DNA from: Euclidia mi
Lineage: Eukaryota > Arthropoda > Insecta > Lepidoptera > Erebidae
Assembly (NCBI GenBank): GCA_944739405.2
Contig: OX123188.2
Location: 63,135,251 to 63,199,250, forward strand
DNA: 64,000 nucleotides
Direction of reading: 5' to 3'
The translations under genes were made by a program, and so were the position numbers. Below the pieces are notes generated by a model. The model saw nothing but the letters and a program-made list of their open reading frames with translations, ran no database searches and was not told the DNA's origin. Of this stretch, positions 41,401 to 53,315 are shown one piece after another (within the stretch, counting starts at the first letter, position 1; every line of letters starts with the position of its first letter).

Positions 41401-44400
41401 AAATATTAAAAGAACTAACGAGCTTAAAATCAGTATCAATAAAAATATATACTTAGCTGTTTTATACAACCATAAGTAGAAAATAAGCGCTTATACTTAA
41501 TATTCCATACGCGGTACTTTTGCCGAAGGTGTAGCGCGTTAATCTGCTAACACACTAATCTGTTAAAGTCTAAGTGTGTCTAATCAAAATAACCAACTTA
41601 TGTTTAGAGATTTAAAATTCAATAATCACCAAACATATTTATAAAGCTGCACCCGCTTTCATGAAGGTGATGCTGAAAATATTTTTTTTAATAACAATTA
41701 TTTATTTAATCCAATCAAAATCATGTTCAATGTAGATCTAGGAGCGTGAAGTAAATATTTTATCACCGACGCTATACGCGATTCTGAATAAAATTCTATA
41801 AGAGTATTTACCAATAACTTGAAGTAATCAATAATCCCCAAGTGAGCGGAAACCTATAGGAAAAAGGTGTTTATTAAAGAATCCGTGTCCTGTGTAGGCG
41901 GCCGTGACTGTCCGCAGTTGTTGTTTGGACAGCTGAAGGACTTATTTGGCTATCTTACCATCTGCTGCGGGAAGAACCTCCTTGGCCTACATGTTTCAAT
42001 ACCAATCCAGGACTGGTTGTGCTGGGTCCTGGTTCTATTTCTTACCAGGTTGATGATGTACTTGCCTTACAAAGATTCTACCGATGTTGATGGAATACTT
42101 ATAGTGAATTTAAGGAAGATTTGTTATTCAAAGAATGCCATTAGTAATGAAATGTGGATAATAAGCTGGATAAAACCACAAGGAAGTGCTAGTTTTATAG
42201 GAGACTATTATGAGAATATTAACTATTTACTTCATTTAACCTAATCATATTTAAAGCAACAACATTAACAGCTATTAAGATAGATTTTTATGAACAACAT
42301 GCCACCAGAAAATATTTCCGAGCAGATACGTTCAGCGATTACCATGGGATAAGTGGTCCGTTCTTATCCCATGCTAATAAAAAGGTGTCGCCGACAGGAG
42401 AATACAAACTGCGAGGGATAATAACAAGCCAGCATTCTGCTGAAATAAACGCTGCAAAACGTGGCGGGCAGACATTATTTTCGTTGTATTAATATAATAC
42501 ACGAACTATCAACGGTGGTTACGAGAAGAGAGCCCTTGTATCCGCGTGGCGTTTTAATGCTAAAATATTTAACGAGCACAGGCAAAGAACAAAGCGTACC
42601 CTGTGTTTAGCTGCACATGTCTACTACGTACCCTAAAGCCTCCCGTCATTAAATTAAACGCCCCTTTATGCGCCTCTGACTTTGTTAACTATAGAAGAGC
42701 TTGCAACAGAAATGGACCACCGACGGGCCAGCCTAAACGCTGTTGTCGCATTAAATTTTAATCACATTAAAAACTTAATGTACGTTGTATACCACTTGTT
42801 TTGTATCGCATGAACTAAGCGAGCTACGTTTATTAAAACAATTTCGTTCGCTGCTTAAAGGAATATTTATTTTATGCAAATTTCTTTCTTAAAATCTTAG
42901 ATGGCTGCACTTACTTTTTGCCAATAACGATGCTGGTCTTTCTTAACGTTATTTTTTATTTAACAGAATATCTCTTACACAAAATTCCCTTTTAATCTTT
43001 AACTTTGCTACAAATACTGGTGAAGCGACTAGCTTGCGACATAGACAAAAAAATACACGAAAAGAAATGTGACTCTTGATTATTCCAAATTTGTCTTATC
43101 GTGTTTCAAATATTTCCCCTATATACGTACATTAAAAGATATACGTGAAGAATATCGATACATAGGCAAAATATTAGCAAATTTTCATTCGAAAAGTGAA
43201 CTCATACAGAAGGTAAACAGTAATATGCCATGCAATTGAACAAATATAAGAACAAAATATTGAATTAGTCGGAGCACCAAATAGCCAAATAATTTTTACG
43301 ATTCTCACATAGAGGGGCACCGTCTGACCACCCTATCACAGGGGTTGAACAAAATCCAGGGGTCAGAAACAACCAGAATATTGCACTTTTTGCATATATT
43401 GATGACCATTTAGCAGCTAATATGAATTAATTAGGTGTGCATATTAAACGTTTCTACCCCTGTATAAATTATTTATAGGCAAAGGGGTCGTTTAACGAAG
43501 CAGGTAAGATTATTTTTATACCTAAAGTATATCAACTCATGCACCCTAGTCGAGAACATACATTTTTATATTACACAAATTATACATATATGCACAGATA
43601 GGTATATACATACATTTCCTTAATGTGTATTAATATATAAATTATGTATAAGCATGTTCAAAATTGTACATACAAAGACCGAACAATAACTTGTTAATCT
43701 TGTGTACGAGCCCCAAACAAAAACTAGTTTTACTCGTATTTTACTTTGCTTCATATCATCAAAGTAACAAATGAAGTTAATAAAAGGCGAACTAAAAATA
43801 AACATTTGGAGCGTCTGTCCCGTGAAAGTTGTACAACTCAAATAAGGAGAAGCAAATGATGAGAGAGTTGGTCGAACATTCGGTCAATAAATTTGCATAA
43901 TTTAGGTATTTAAATGACACTTCCCAATACTTTCTACGATTGCAGGAAAAGCGGTACAAATTGCAGTGAATCTGGGTTATTTCAAAGTTCGCTACTAAGT
44001 ATAAATTTATAGAAAGGAGTACTTTTATAATATTTTATGCCTGTGAATATCTATAAAGGTAGAACGACGCCGAGCCGTGCGAACGTTCCGACGATATAAT
44101 TTTTAAACTTTAGAACGCCACACAGCAAATCAACCCAGTCTTGCCAATTTTATGCATGTATATTTTGTTTTAAAAGTTTATTTTTACGTATCTCGATTTA
44201 AAAGTATTTGTATATAGGTATATTGATGCAGAAAACTTTACTCTTTTAAAAGAAATACTTACAATTTTTATATATTAGCCGAGTCTAGTCGAATACATTT
44301 TTGTGTGCCCACGTAAACATACTTGCCAGTCTACTTGGTGACCTACGACAGAATCAGGTTCAATATACCTACTGATAAAAAGTTAGTTCACTTCATTGAT

Positions 44401-44903
44401 TTCCAAAAAAAATCTTTAGTTGACATTTTGAAATCCAATATATTTTATTTTATTCAGTGCTTTAAGTTACATCAAAATAAAAACATATTTATATAAATAT
44501 GTGTGTTCTTTACGTAAACATCTTCTTAACTATAAGCTACCGGCACCTTTATCATTATTAATTTGTCGTTAAGATCCAGTTCTCATATCCAGCAGACTAA
44601 TCACAAGTTTCATTCGTCTATAAATCTTATAATAATAACCAGCTCTTTCGCCGAGCTCCTGTAAAGTGCATATTCTTACAAATTCTGATTAACACTAAAT
44701 TTGTTCTGACCAAAATCTGTTGGAAGTTTTACAATGAACTGAAATCTTTTCCTAATGAAGTTAGTTTCGAAACAACAGCTACTGGAATTCTTTACAAAAC
44801 CACAGCAACTAATTAAAAATTTCGTGCAATCAAAACTGTGAAAGGAAAGAAAATCGAAAAGAGTTTATACAACACATACACGGCGTTGCATAAATTAAGA
44901 TCT
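41401..44903. other. 3.5 kb with no supported gene
   Basis: The longest frame (41867-42244, 125 codons) lacks known motifs and has unusual composition. A 10-bp hairpin ATGGGATAAG/CTTATCCCAT lies at about 42347-42375. Confidence 0.4.
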
Positions 44904-45167
44904 GGGGCCCAATTCTACTAATCAAATACAGTTTCGATACGATGTCAGTGTCATACGTTTACGCATTACGTCACAAAAATTGTATTCTTTTATGATTGAA
45001 TGAAATCGTAACGAGATCGTAAATTGAAACAAGTGTCAAAATATGTGTCAACGACGAACTGTTTATTTCAAGTTATACGATAATGACATTAGGTTATCAG
45101 AATACCGCTGCTGAGTTCATTCAAAATATAATATCACTGTCATATAAAAATAAGAGAATTGGGCCCC
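44904..45167. mobile_element. MITE with GGGGCCCAATTCT terminal inverted repeats
   Basis: Left end GGGGCCCAATTCT (44904) and right end AGAATTGGGCCCC (45167) are exact inverted repeats of 13 bp, 264 bp apart. No clear target duplication, so the superfamily cannot be set. Confidence 0.7.
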
Positions 45168-46790
45168 TGTTTGAAACTGTGGCGTTGTGACACTGGGTGT
45201 CGTTTGCTCACTTACTACGTAGAATATTATTTTCAAAAGAAGTGTGCTCTAATTACGTAGTCGTAACACGTCAAAGTATTTGAGGCGTGGGGCGCATCAA
45301 AGGTTGACATTGTATGAGAGAAACGCCCAATATACTGCGACCCTTCACACTGCATCCCTTTCACCCTCGTCCGTGAATACGTGGATAATATAGGATTTCC
45401 TTTTTAGAGAAGAAAATAACAAAGCAAAGTTTTTAGAGTGGGGAGACATCGTTTTAAATGTTTTCTCTGATTTACTAAAGATCTGCCGCAAACTTATATT
45501 TGCGGGTTATAGAAATGTTACCCTAAAGGTATTAATAAATATATCAATCACATTAATGCATAATTGTTGTGCCATCTTCGATTAAATAGATATACTTTAC
45601 TCTACTCATTTCGGTTATTCCAAAATATATAGAGTTCTACCACATAGATATGGTAAGAAAACACTACGTTACTATTTATTTTGCATCATAAACTACTAAA
45701 AGTTCTGTACTGTTACTTCTTCCAGTTCATGCAAAGAATACACTAATAAGGTCGACAATTTGAAGCAGAATCTCAGCCCGTGGACTCGAGACAGAGTCGT
45801 CGCGTTACTAACATAGCTTGGTATTTATTTAAGCGTCGAATTCTTCAAGTACAAGCATCCTTTCACAGGAAGGATTCGAATTTTTAGCGTCACCTTTAGA
45901 ACTATGCGAGCAACAGAATACAAACACAGAGTGTATAACAATGCTATATAGTTCATGGACACTGAGTGAAACCACGAATAGTTTAAAAGTTGTGAGTTCG
46001 CGACCGTTCGCCTGATCCTGTAATTGATTTTCGTGTTGAGCAATAAGTGATGGGAACGCGCGACATCCTATTTCACTATGTACACTAGATATTTGCTTAG
46101 ACCTAAAATCATAACAAAGTAAGTTCGGGAAGTATTATGCGTGGTAATTGTCACTTTTACTGACCGGTTTTTTCCACCCGATGACTATCAACGTTCACTG
46201 AACCTAGAGATCTTCACAACGAGCTAATTCAACTTTATAGACTTTAATAATTTCATAATTCATTCAAATTCGATCGTTATTTTGATAAATGTAATTGGTT
46301 TTGTTAACTGTTTTAATCACAAATAAATAACTCATACAAGGTTTGATAATATTCCAAATAATTCTGGTCAACTACTATGACTATTTGTATAAATAATGCA
46401 TACGCATTTTGAATGTCGAATTAATATGTCAAATTTTCAGCTACAAATAATAATACGTCAGCAAACATAGTTACTAGTGATGTTTTAACCTATATTATTT
46501 AATTTTATTGAAACGCCACTTTGATGATAAATTGGGTTCATTAGTCAGTGGCGAATATAAACTAATAATAACATTGCAATTAAACTCTATGTTCGGAGCA
46601 GCGCTGGCTAATATTTATAACAGTTATTATAGTTGATGAATGCATGTATCATGTTACGGTTGTGCGAACTTTTCCACACGGCATTACAGTTGAATTTACG
46701 GTGGACTAAAGTTTATGGTGCAATGTGGAAGCACGGCAACGCCGCGGCTCCCCCTCGGCGATTTACTTGTCATATAAAGACTATAAATTC
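45168..46790. other. no gene seen
   Basis: AT-rich DNA with no supported coding frame. Confidence 0.4.
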
Positions 46791-46791
46791 A

Positions 46792-47065
46792 TTTCATCAT
46801 CAGTCCAGTATATAAACTTTCCCTCTGCTGGGCACGGGCCTCTTCTCACTATGAGAAGGGTAAGGCCATAGTCCACCACGCTGGACGAGTGCGGGTTGGC
46901 AGACTTCACATGTCTTTATAACATTATGGAGAACAGAACAGACATGCAGGTTTTCTCACGATGTTTTCGTTCGCCGTCTAGCAAGCGATAATAACACAGA
47001 AAAGTCATTGGTGCGCGCCGTGGATTCGAACCCGCGAGACCATCTGCGTCTGGCTATCGTTTCTT
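46792..47065 (-). mobile_element. tRNA-derived SINE, 16480 family
   Basis: The reversed 3' end (TCATCATCAGTCCAG, CTGCTGGGCACGGGCC), body (AAGGCCATAGTCCACCACG) and head (GTGGATTCGAACCCGCGAG, GGCTATCGT) follow the SINE at 16491-16803 in reverse, with small deletions near the head. Confidence 0.85.
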
Positions 47066-47104
47066 CATTTTTCGTTTAAATATTTCATAGCGTCAATTTA
47101 AAAA

Positions 47105-47213
47105 GGCTACGGCGCCGGTTTATCCGTGCGCTTACCGCTACCGTAATACTGAAAATAGCGCCGTGCTACAGCTGCTCCCGGAACGAGGAGTTACAGTATG
47201 CCGTAGCCCTGAG
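47105..47213. mobile_element. small TIR element (GGCTACGGC ends)
   Basis: A 109-bp GC-rich block begins GGCTACGGCGCCGG and ends GCCGTAGCC, a 9-bp inverted terminal match. No clear target duplication. Confidence 0.35.
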
Positions 47214-47244
47214 TCGCAAATTGTATGCCCTGTTACCTGGTAAT

Positions 47245-47510
47245 TGGTACGACCCGGTGGCGTAGCGGGAGCGTAAACGACCGCCACACTGAAGGTCGCA
47301 GCTTCGATTCCTGCTCAAGACAAACACTTGTGTGCATGAACATGGATGTTGGTCTTGGTCTGGGTGTTACTACGTTTAATATGTTTCTAATTACAAAAAA
47401 TAAGTATATAAGTTTGTTTATCCATTGTCTAGTATGAGATAGTACAAGCGTCTGCTTAGATTGGAACCAACTGTTGTTGTGTGATTGTAGTAGAATATTA
47501 TGTTGGTCAG
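47245..47510 (+). mobile_element. tRNA-derived SINE (third family)
   Basis: A-box GGTGGCGTAGCGGGAGCG and B-box region GGTCGCAGCTTCGATTCC open the element; the body has AACACTTGTGTGCATGAAC, GTCTGGGTGTTACTACG and GTTTATCCATTGTCTAGTA. A second 3' fragment (ATAATACAAGATCTGCTTAG) lies at 47690-47760. Confidence 0.75.
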
Positions 47511-47929
47511 GGTAGTAGCATTAAGGGTCATTAATCACTAGAATGCCCCTGACTGTTAAACCGGTGAGAGTTCTTTTTCCACCCAGGATAAAGCGTTGTG
47601 TTATGAGAGCGAGCAATGGTTGCGTTTGAATGTAATTATTCTATAATAGAGTATTAAACAATATATAAGAATGTTCATCTGTCATTTGGTGGCATAATAC
47701 AAGATCTGCTTAGTTTGGAATTACATGACCATGTGTGAATTGTCATAGGAAATAGGAAAAAAAGATCTAGTGTTAAATAAAGTGAAGACGATAAAATATT
47801 TTTACTTGGCTCTGAGTAGCATCATAATAAATAAACGGTTTTTATTTTTTTAAACTTTCGCTGTGGGTGTGCATAGGGTTCCCACCAAGATCTTAGGGTC
47901 CCAAACCAACCTCACCTGCAAGTGGTGCA

Positions 47930-48100
47930 CCTGCCGATCAACGGACGAGGCTCTGAAAAAAAATATCCCGATAAGCGGCAATAGGCTCGCCACTTATTAC
48001 GTGGGATCAAAACACTGGCGAAAAGTGGGCGTTTAATATGCCTCTGCCTACCCCTTCGGGGAAACAGGCGTGAGTCTATGTATGTATGTATGTATGTAAA
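47930..48100 (+). mobile_element. SINE 3' fragment with (TATG)n tail
   Basis: GGCAATAGGCTCGCCACTTA, CTGGCGAAAAGTGGGCG and GCCTACCCCTTCGGGGAAAC are followed by AGGCGTGAGTC and five TATG units. Its tail is intermediate between the SINE at 1025 and the LINE at 12778. Confidence 0.7.
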
Positions 48101-48299
48101 CTTTCGCGTTTTGTATAAATAAATAGTTAGAGCCATACTGAAGGAGAGCCCCAAGAAATATACGCAATGAGTTTAAAAAATGATTAATCTAGTTGTCTCT
48201 AGGCTATACTGAATTTTTTAAACTCACCCTTATACAACTTTGTGTTGGTACGCACACACGTTTTATTTATTGTTCGTATTTGTTTATATTTCTCTTTTT

Positions 48300-48500
48300 T
48301 TTAACTACATACGCACATATACTCACGCTTTTTCCCGTCGGGGTAGATAGAGACCACGGAACGCCACTTGCTTCTATACTTCCAAACCTCACGCGCTTCC
48401 TCTACATTCATTACTCTTTTCATACATGCTCGCCGGTTCCGGGTGCTTCAGCCCTTTCCGTTCGTCAGAACGTCACCAACATTTTTTTTAATACCATGGT
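48300..48500 (-). mobile_element. LINE 3' fragment, same family as 12778-13145
   Basis: The reversed tail and C-terminus (CTCACGCTTTTTCCCGTCGG, AACGCCACTTGCTTCTATAC, TCATACATGCTCGCCGGTTC) parallel the fragment at 35505-35650. No target duplication noted. Confidence 0.65.
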
Positions 48501-49819
48501 AATTTCAATAAACCTTTAAATAACATTATATTCTACAATATCGACTAATTGATTGTGTTGTATGTTATGCCTGTGTACTTCTTACCTCATATTTTACATA
48601 TTATGTGAACCCACAGCGAACAGTCATGCCATACAGTTGCAATACGATTTCAACACTTACTACGCAATAAAAAGGTTGAAAAGTCAAAATGTCTAACATA
48701 TCGTGTAGCCGTGTGTACATGAATTACATTTTTTAAGCGGCGTACTGACGTATCCATATTGTTCGCGAGATTGTATCGCCAAGATTGGCTCTATAAGACG
48801 TATTTGGGCGCATTAGCCTCGCCAAGCTAACTAGGAGTCGAAGATGGCGCTATTTTCCAAAACGGTGGGATCATTCATTCATTCATGTACAGCGTAACCA
48901 TGTCAATGTATGTACAAAACCTTTTTACTCTACGTTTGAACCCGACAGTTCTTGCATACTTCACGTTGAACCCGATACCCTGATGCATGGCAATCACTTG
49001 GCATCTTATCAAGACTCGCTGCCTTTAATTTTTCAGTTCTAGATTTTGTCTATAAATACATATATGAAGCAGTACACGAATTTCTTCATTTCGTTCTGTG
49101 AACGTGAGCGTCGTTGCGTCAACCGCAAGTCACCTTTTGATACCTACCCTTCTTACTGCTGCGACTTTAAGGTATTTTCTTGACATCGCCGCAAAGAGAA
49201 AACATCCAAGTTGTGACCAAGAATTATCATTTCAGATGACTCATAAAACAACAGTAGGATGCAGAGACTGTCGACCGAAATCTTAATTTTCTCAATATTT
49301 TGAAGATTTCGTAGTTAACATTAAGAGCTGCTTTTCATTTGGATGTATTAGACTCGCGACGTGTACCTTAATTGCATTTTATCTGAACAAAACCTTAAGC
49401 AAATCCATCTTTTATTAGTCAATAATCCTGAAAGCATAAGTTGATCATAAGAAAATACGGCAAGAATGAGTGCTCATTTCCAAGAAAAATATTCTATTAC
49501 TGTTCGTGACAGAATACGCTCTAATACCTGATTTCTCAAAACCAGAGACCAAGCACCACTTTTTTATTTTTTTCTTTCCTTTCATCTGCGATCAGTCAAG
49601 GACTGTAGGCAAATTTGCTGAGTGTGTAGTGTCGTGTCGTGTGTGTCCCCCAGCGGAGTCATGTTATAAGCACCATTTAGACAACTTTTTTACAATAAGG
49701 ACTTACTGGAAAACAACATCAATAAGGCAAGTATTCTTCAAATGAATCCATATATAATCCGGCTTAGAGACGAGGTTGATGGTCAGAAAGTATAACAAGT
49801 ATCGAGAAAGCACTCATTT
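48501..49819. other. no gene seen
   Basis: AT-rich. A degraded SINE head (GAACCCGATACCCTGATGC) lies at about 48968-49025. Frames of 62 and 91 codons (49098-49286, 49470-49745) show no motif. Confidence 0.4.
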
Positions 49820-50060
49820 CAGCGAATTTATATTCACGATCAATTCAATGATTGAATATTAAATTTTTGAATGCAATGAATGATAGGGTAAATTAAGTGT
49901 TTCTGGGTCTCCTGAGATGATTGAAATATTAGAATAAATAAATGACTGATTGAATATTGATAATGATTTTGATTCTGATATTTCATTACATTTTTGACTG
50001 TACATTAGGAAAGTCATAAAAGTTGAAGATTTTGTAATTAAAATGGGTTTAATTAATGAA
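49820..50060 (+). repeat. A-repeat copy 1
   Basis: Contains GAATGATAGGGTAAATTAAG, TGTTTCTGGGTCTCCTG and GATTTTGATTCTGATATTTC, shared with 56100-56345 (+), 56450-56640 (+) and 56755-57050 (-). Confidence 0.8.
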
Positions 50061-50239
50061 ACCTACTTTACTACTTATTAAACTATAGAGTTCAAAATCG
50101 TACATATTCTCATGTGATGATGAGACAAAAATAGTATGATTACTATTTTTGTCTAGGGCGATCGAGATCCGATGAATGTAGAATTAATATTTACGTTTAT
50201 ATTTAATATCTAAATTTCTCATAATATCTATTAAATTAA

Positions 50240-50515
50240 TAATAACCAAAAACTAAACTATCAAAATCCTCAAGCTGATTCTGGTCATAGAACATATATT
50301 CATAGTTTATAATTTAAGTAGATAATATAATGGATAATAAATAGATAGTAAAAACTATGGAGACCCTTGATCATTCTTCTGAATAAAACGAATGATAGTG
50401 TAAATTGGGTGTATCTGGTTCTCCTCTGATCCAGAAACCATTGAAAGTGTTGAAGTTGAAGAAACCAAAATCATGGCCATGATATTGAATCAAGGCCATA
50501 ATTGTTATTATTTAC
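50240..50515 (+). repeat. B-repeat, left copy of inverted pair
   Basis: Reverse complement of 63485-63757 over about 275 bp with few differences. Its core (GAATGATAGTGTAAATTGGG, TCTGGTTCTCCTCTGATC) is a divergent relative of the A-repeat. Confidence 0.85.
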
Positions 50516-50627
50516 TATATTCTAATATACCATAATTGTTACTGTTCTTCATACAAAATAAATTAGCGGGACTTAATCGCGTACAATTAATTTATTTAAG
50601 GTATAAATACCTATTTGTTCCATAGAC

Positions 50628-51359
50628 ATGCAGGCATCAAATGTGAAGCTATGGAAGAGGTATGTCGATGATATCTTTTGCATCATGAAGGGGAACCAGC
50701 AAGACATGGAACGATTCGCAGACAAATTGAACTCCATACATCCGAACATCCGATTCACATACGAAATGGAGGTAGACGGATCGCTACCCTTTCTCAACGT
50801 TAAAGTGACAGTGAGAGATAATGGTACCCTTGGACACACTGTATACAGGAAACCGACACACACAGACAGGTATCTTAACGCGAGCTCGCACCACCATCCG
50901 CGGCATTTGGATTCCGTTGTGTCATCGTTAGTGAACAGAGCGTATGACCTGTGTGACCCTGAACAGTTAAATAGTGAACTGTCACATGTTCAGGAGGTAC
51001 TTAGGCGCAACGGATACTAGAAGAAGATACTCCGTCTGAAGAGGAAAGATCGTAGACCTGAAGTGAGCAGAGTGCCGGTTTACATGCCGTATCTAAAGGG
51101 AGTGACGGACAAGGTTGGAACAGTACTCAAGAAATACTCCATCAAGACTGTATACAGTCCGCTCTCTAAGATAGCACATAATCTGCGTACCCCTAAGGAT
51201 GTCATTCCTCTCCAAACACCTGGCGTCTACAAAGTCGATTGCAGATGCGGTAGTTCATATATCGGGCAGACTAAGCGTACAATCGCTGAAAGAGTAAAGG
51301 AACATTTCGCAGCTGTGAAAAACCGACAAATTAATAAGTCTGCTATAACTGAGCATTTG
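50628..51359 (+). pseudogene. PLE-2 coding region, first part: RT motif C onward and GIY-YIG
   Basis: Starting abruptly after the inverted repeat, the frame reads VKLWKRYVDDIFCIMKGN (catalytic YVDD), LPFLNVKVTV and VYRKPTHTDRYLNASSHHHP. A TAG at 51018-51020 interrupts, then the same frame continues with PVYMPYLKGVTDKVGTVLKK and the GIY-YIG core GVYKVDCRCGSSYIGQTKRT, up to the insertion at 51359 inside AITEHL. It is clearly homologous to PLE-1 but from another family. The ATGs at 50628 and 51063-51084 are not true starts. Confidence 0.82.
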
Positions 51360-51901
51360 AGAAAGAAGAAAGAAAGAAAAGAAAGAAAAACATTTATTTC
51401 CACAACATACATGAACACAAATACATATCTTATAATATGGCACGGATTACATTATGTTTTAAAAACACATTGACAGAGTAACAGTTTGCATGTTGTGAAA
51501 ACGAGGTCACCACTCAGGCTTATTGTTGATTTGAGGCTACACCTCAAACCAACCCTGATTTTATTTGGTGACCCCAAGTGACGATACAGATATCACACTA
51601 ATTCGTAAAATACACAGAGTAAAAAGTAACAAAAGGAAAACCTTATTCCGATATAACGGTGCCTGAAATTTAAAAAAAAATATGCAATAAATAGAATATA
51701 CTTACATAAGATTTAATTATATAAACAAATATAAATTAAGAAACATAAGTATCTACATAAATAAGTATTACAGTTATACCTATATAAAAACAGTATAAAA
51801 TTATATATGAGTACTTGCATTATCGTACATACATTACGCAATCAACAACAAAAAGTATACTTATATCTATAATAGGTATCCAACACTATCATTATCCAAC
51901 A
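51360..51901 (-). mobile_element. 5'-truncated LINE 3' end inserted in PLE-2, 6-bp TSD
   Basis: CATTTG is duplicated at 51354-51359 and 51902-51907. Removing one copy and the insert restores the PLE reading frame (EHL / LETGPN). The insert starts with an (AGAA)n purine run, the reversed (TTTC)n tail of a minus-strand LINE, and has GAGGTCACCACTCAGGC and TTTGGTGACCCCAAGTG. Confidence 0.75.
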
Positions 51902-52222
51902 CATTTGTTGGAGACTGGACCAAACCACTGGATAGAACTGCATCAACCGCAAGTCTTATCCACCGATCGTCACTATTACTCCAGGATAGTACGTGAAGCG
52001 GTAGAAATCAAGAAATATAACAATTTCAACCGGGAGGATGGATATAGATTATCGGCTACTTGGAATCCAGTCATCAGCAAATGTAAACACCGCCGCAGTG
52101 ATAAATCTCAACAGTGTGTAGACGTCATTAGTGTAGTGTGTCGGAGTACCGACAGTGCGAACTTAAATAAAGACCAAGTGAGGGTAGGTGCCGAAACCTG
52201 CACTTCCACAAGACGGTGCTGA
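51902..52222 (+). pseudogene. PLE-2 coding region, C-terminal part
   Basis: It resumes the GIY-YIG C-terminal region: LLETGPNHWIELHQPQVLST, RIVREAVEIKKYNNFNREDG and YRLSATWNPVI, parallel to the PLE-1 residues between the GIY-YIG core and the stop. It ends at TGA 52220-52222, immediately before the hammerhead-like motif. The ATG at 51815 lies in the inserted LINE. Confidence 0.8.
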
Positions 52223-52231
52223 GCTCTCATC

Positions 52232-52285
52232 AGTCTCTCCGCGACCACGCTCGGTGCAAGACGAGCGAAACGTCGGAAACAAATA
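52232..52285 (+). ncRNA. hammerhead-ribozyme-like motif at PLE-2 3' end
   Basis: CC (52239-52240); core GCGACCA (52241-52247); one extra C; stem II GCTCG/CGAGC (52249-52253 / 52262-52266) with an 8-nt loop; GAAA (52267-52270); a loopless 2-bp stem III (AC GU) and C at 52274; GG closes stem I. As in PLE-1, positions 3 and 8 are G and C and one extra pyrimidine precedes stem II; position 4 is C instead of U. The predicted cleavage falls at 52274/52275. Confidence 0.45.
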
Positions 52286-52910
52286 GGTATTTATACCTTA
52301 AATAAATTAATTGTACGCGATTAAGACCCGCTAATTTATTTTGTATGATGTATACGAATCGCGAAAGTTTAAAATCGATTGTTAGTGTTCTGTTTTATAT
52401 TAATACCTATTAAATAACCTATTAAATAAACGAGTTAATATCATTTGTCGTTTTATTTTAATACAAAGTTATAACATAAACACATAACACAGGTACCTAA
52501 ATAAGGTAATATCATGACATCCGAGCGCATTCCATTCCTGATAGCTCACCGTGCCGAATGGACTAAACATTTTATCACCTATATCGAGGGTATAGTGCTC
52601 AAACCCAAAAAGTACGAAATTGACACTTTTGAGATATTCAATATTTAAGTTTTAAGGACAAAAATAACTATGTTATTCAATTATTATTAAATATAACATT
52701 GTTATTATGAGTATTTGTGGTAAAAGTGGATACGTTGAATTAGTGTAAAACAGTATTTTTGAGTTTCTGAGGTAGTCCATTTTGTCATAATAAAAATATA
52801 CGTTACAAAGGGCACCGACTTATTGGGTTTTAGATCTAGACAAATTAGACATAATATGTACTTTAATAAATCGTTTATTTAAAGAATCACAAAAAGAAAC
52901 AAGGTTAATC

Positions 52911-53315
52911 ACTCTTCGTTACTTTTGAAAGCTGTAGGTTCGGTGCATGTCTTCATACCACGTATCCATGCATGAAGTTCCTCTGGTATGATAAGTTTTT
53001 CACACATATTGAGGACATCCTTTTTTTAGCAAGGCTAATAAAATTGGTAATTGAGTGGATTATAAGTGCTCTATTTCGTTTGGTAATTGAACATTAACTG
53101 AAGGCGGGTTTGAATTTCTTTTAGCTCTAGTTTTTGGTGTATTACATTATTATACATTTTACAGACATCAATGCTATGAAAGTTCTCGGACATGTTATAA
53201 TTAAGTATTGCTAAGAGCTGTTTAGCAACTAGGATTTCTCTTTTCTCGATCTTTTACTTCCCGAGCCATGAGAATTTTCGACCTGGATTTCTTGAGGATC
53301 TCGAGTCGCTAAAGA
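52911..53315 (-). pseudogene. unrecognised decayed coding segment in the TA-flanked transposon
   Basis: Reading the minus strand across two or three small frame breaks gives one continuous helical, charged protein-like sequence of about 130 residues. It contains LEILKKSRSKILMAREVKDR, EILVAKQLLAILNYNMSENF, HSIDVCKMYNNVIHQKLELK, EIQTRLQLMFNYQ, PILLALLKK and a last block ending HAWIRGMKTCTEPTAFKSNE and TGA at about 52911. Codon-like behaviour (frames resume cleanly after each indel) argues that it was once translated. It may be the C-terminal part of the transposon's own protein or a captured host exon. No catalytic motif is recognised. Confidence 0.45.

Larger units (their letters stand above)
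50549..52348 (+). mobile_element. PLE-2: Penelope-like element with 73-bp terminal inverted repeats
   Basis: 50549-50621 is the reverse complement of 52275-52348. Between them are RT and GIY-YIG coding pieces, one nested insertion (51360-51901) and a hammerhead-like motif whose predicted cleavage site (52274/52275) coincides with the inner edge of the right repeat. The short inverted 5' copy is the Penelope 'pseudo-LTR' in reduced form. 5' truncation removed RT motifs A and B. Confidence 0.85.

Noticed and set aside
41867..42244. 125-codon plus-strand open frame
   Set aside because: No recognisable motif, Cys/Trp/Leu-rich composition with no domain pattern, no splice or regulatory support; probably chance.
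50573..50863. 96-codon minus-strand frame
   Set aside because: Antisense shadow of the PLE-2 RT region.
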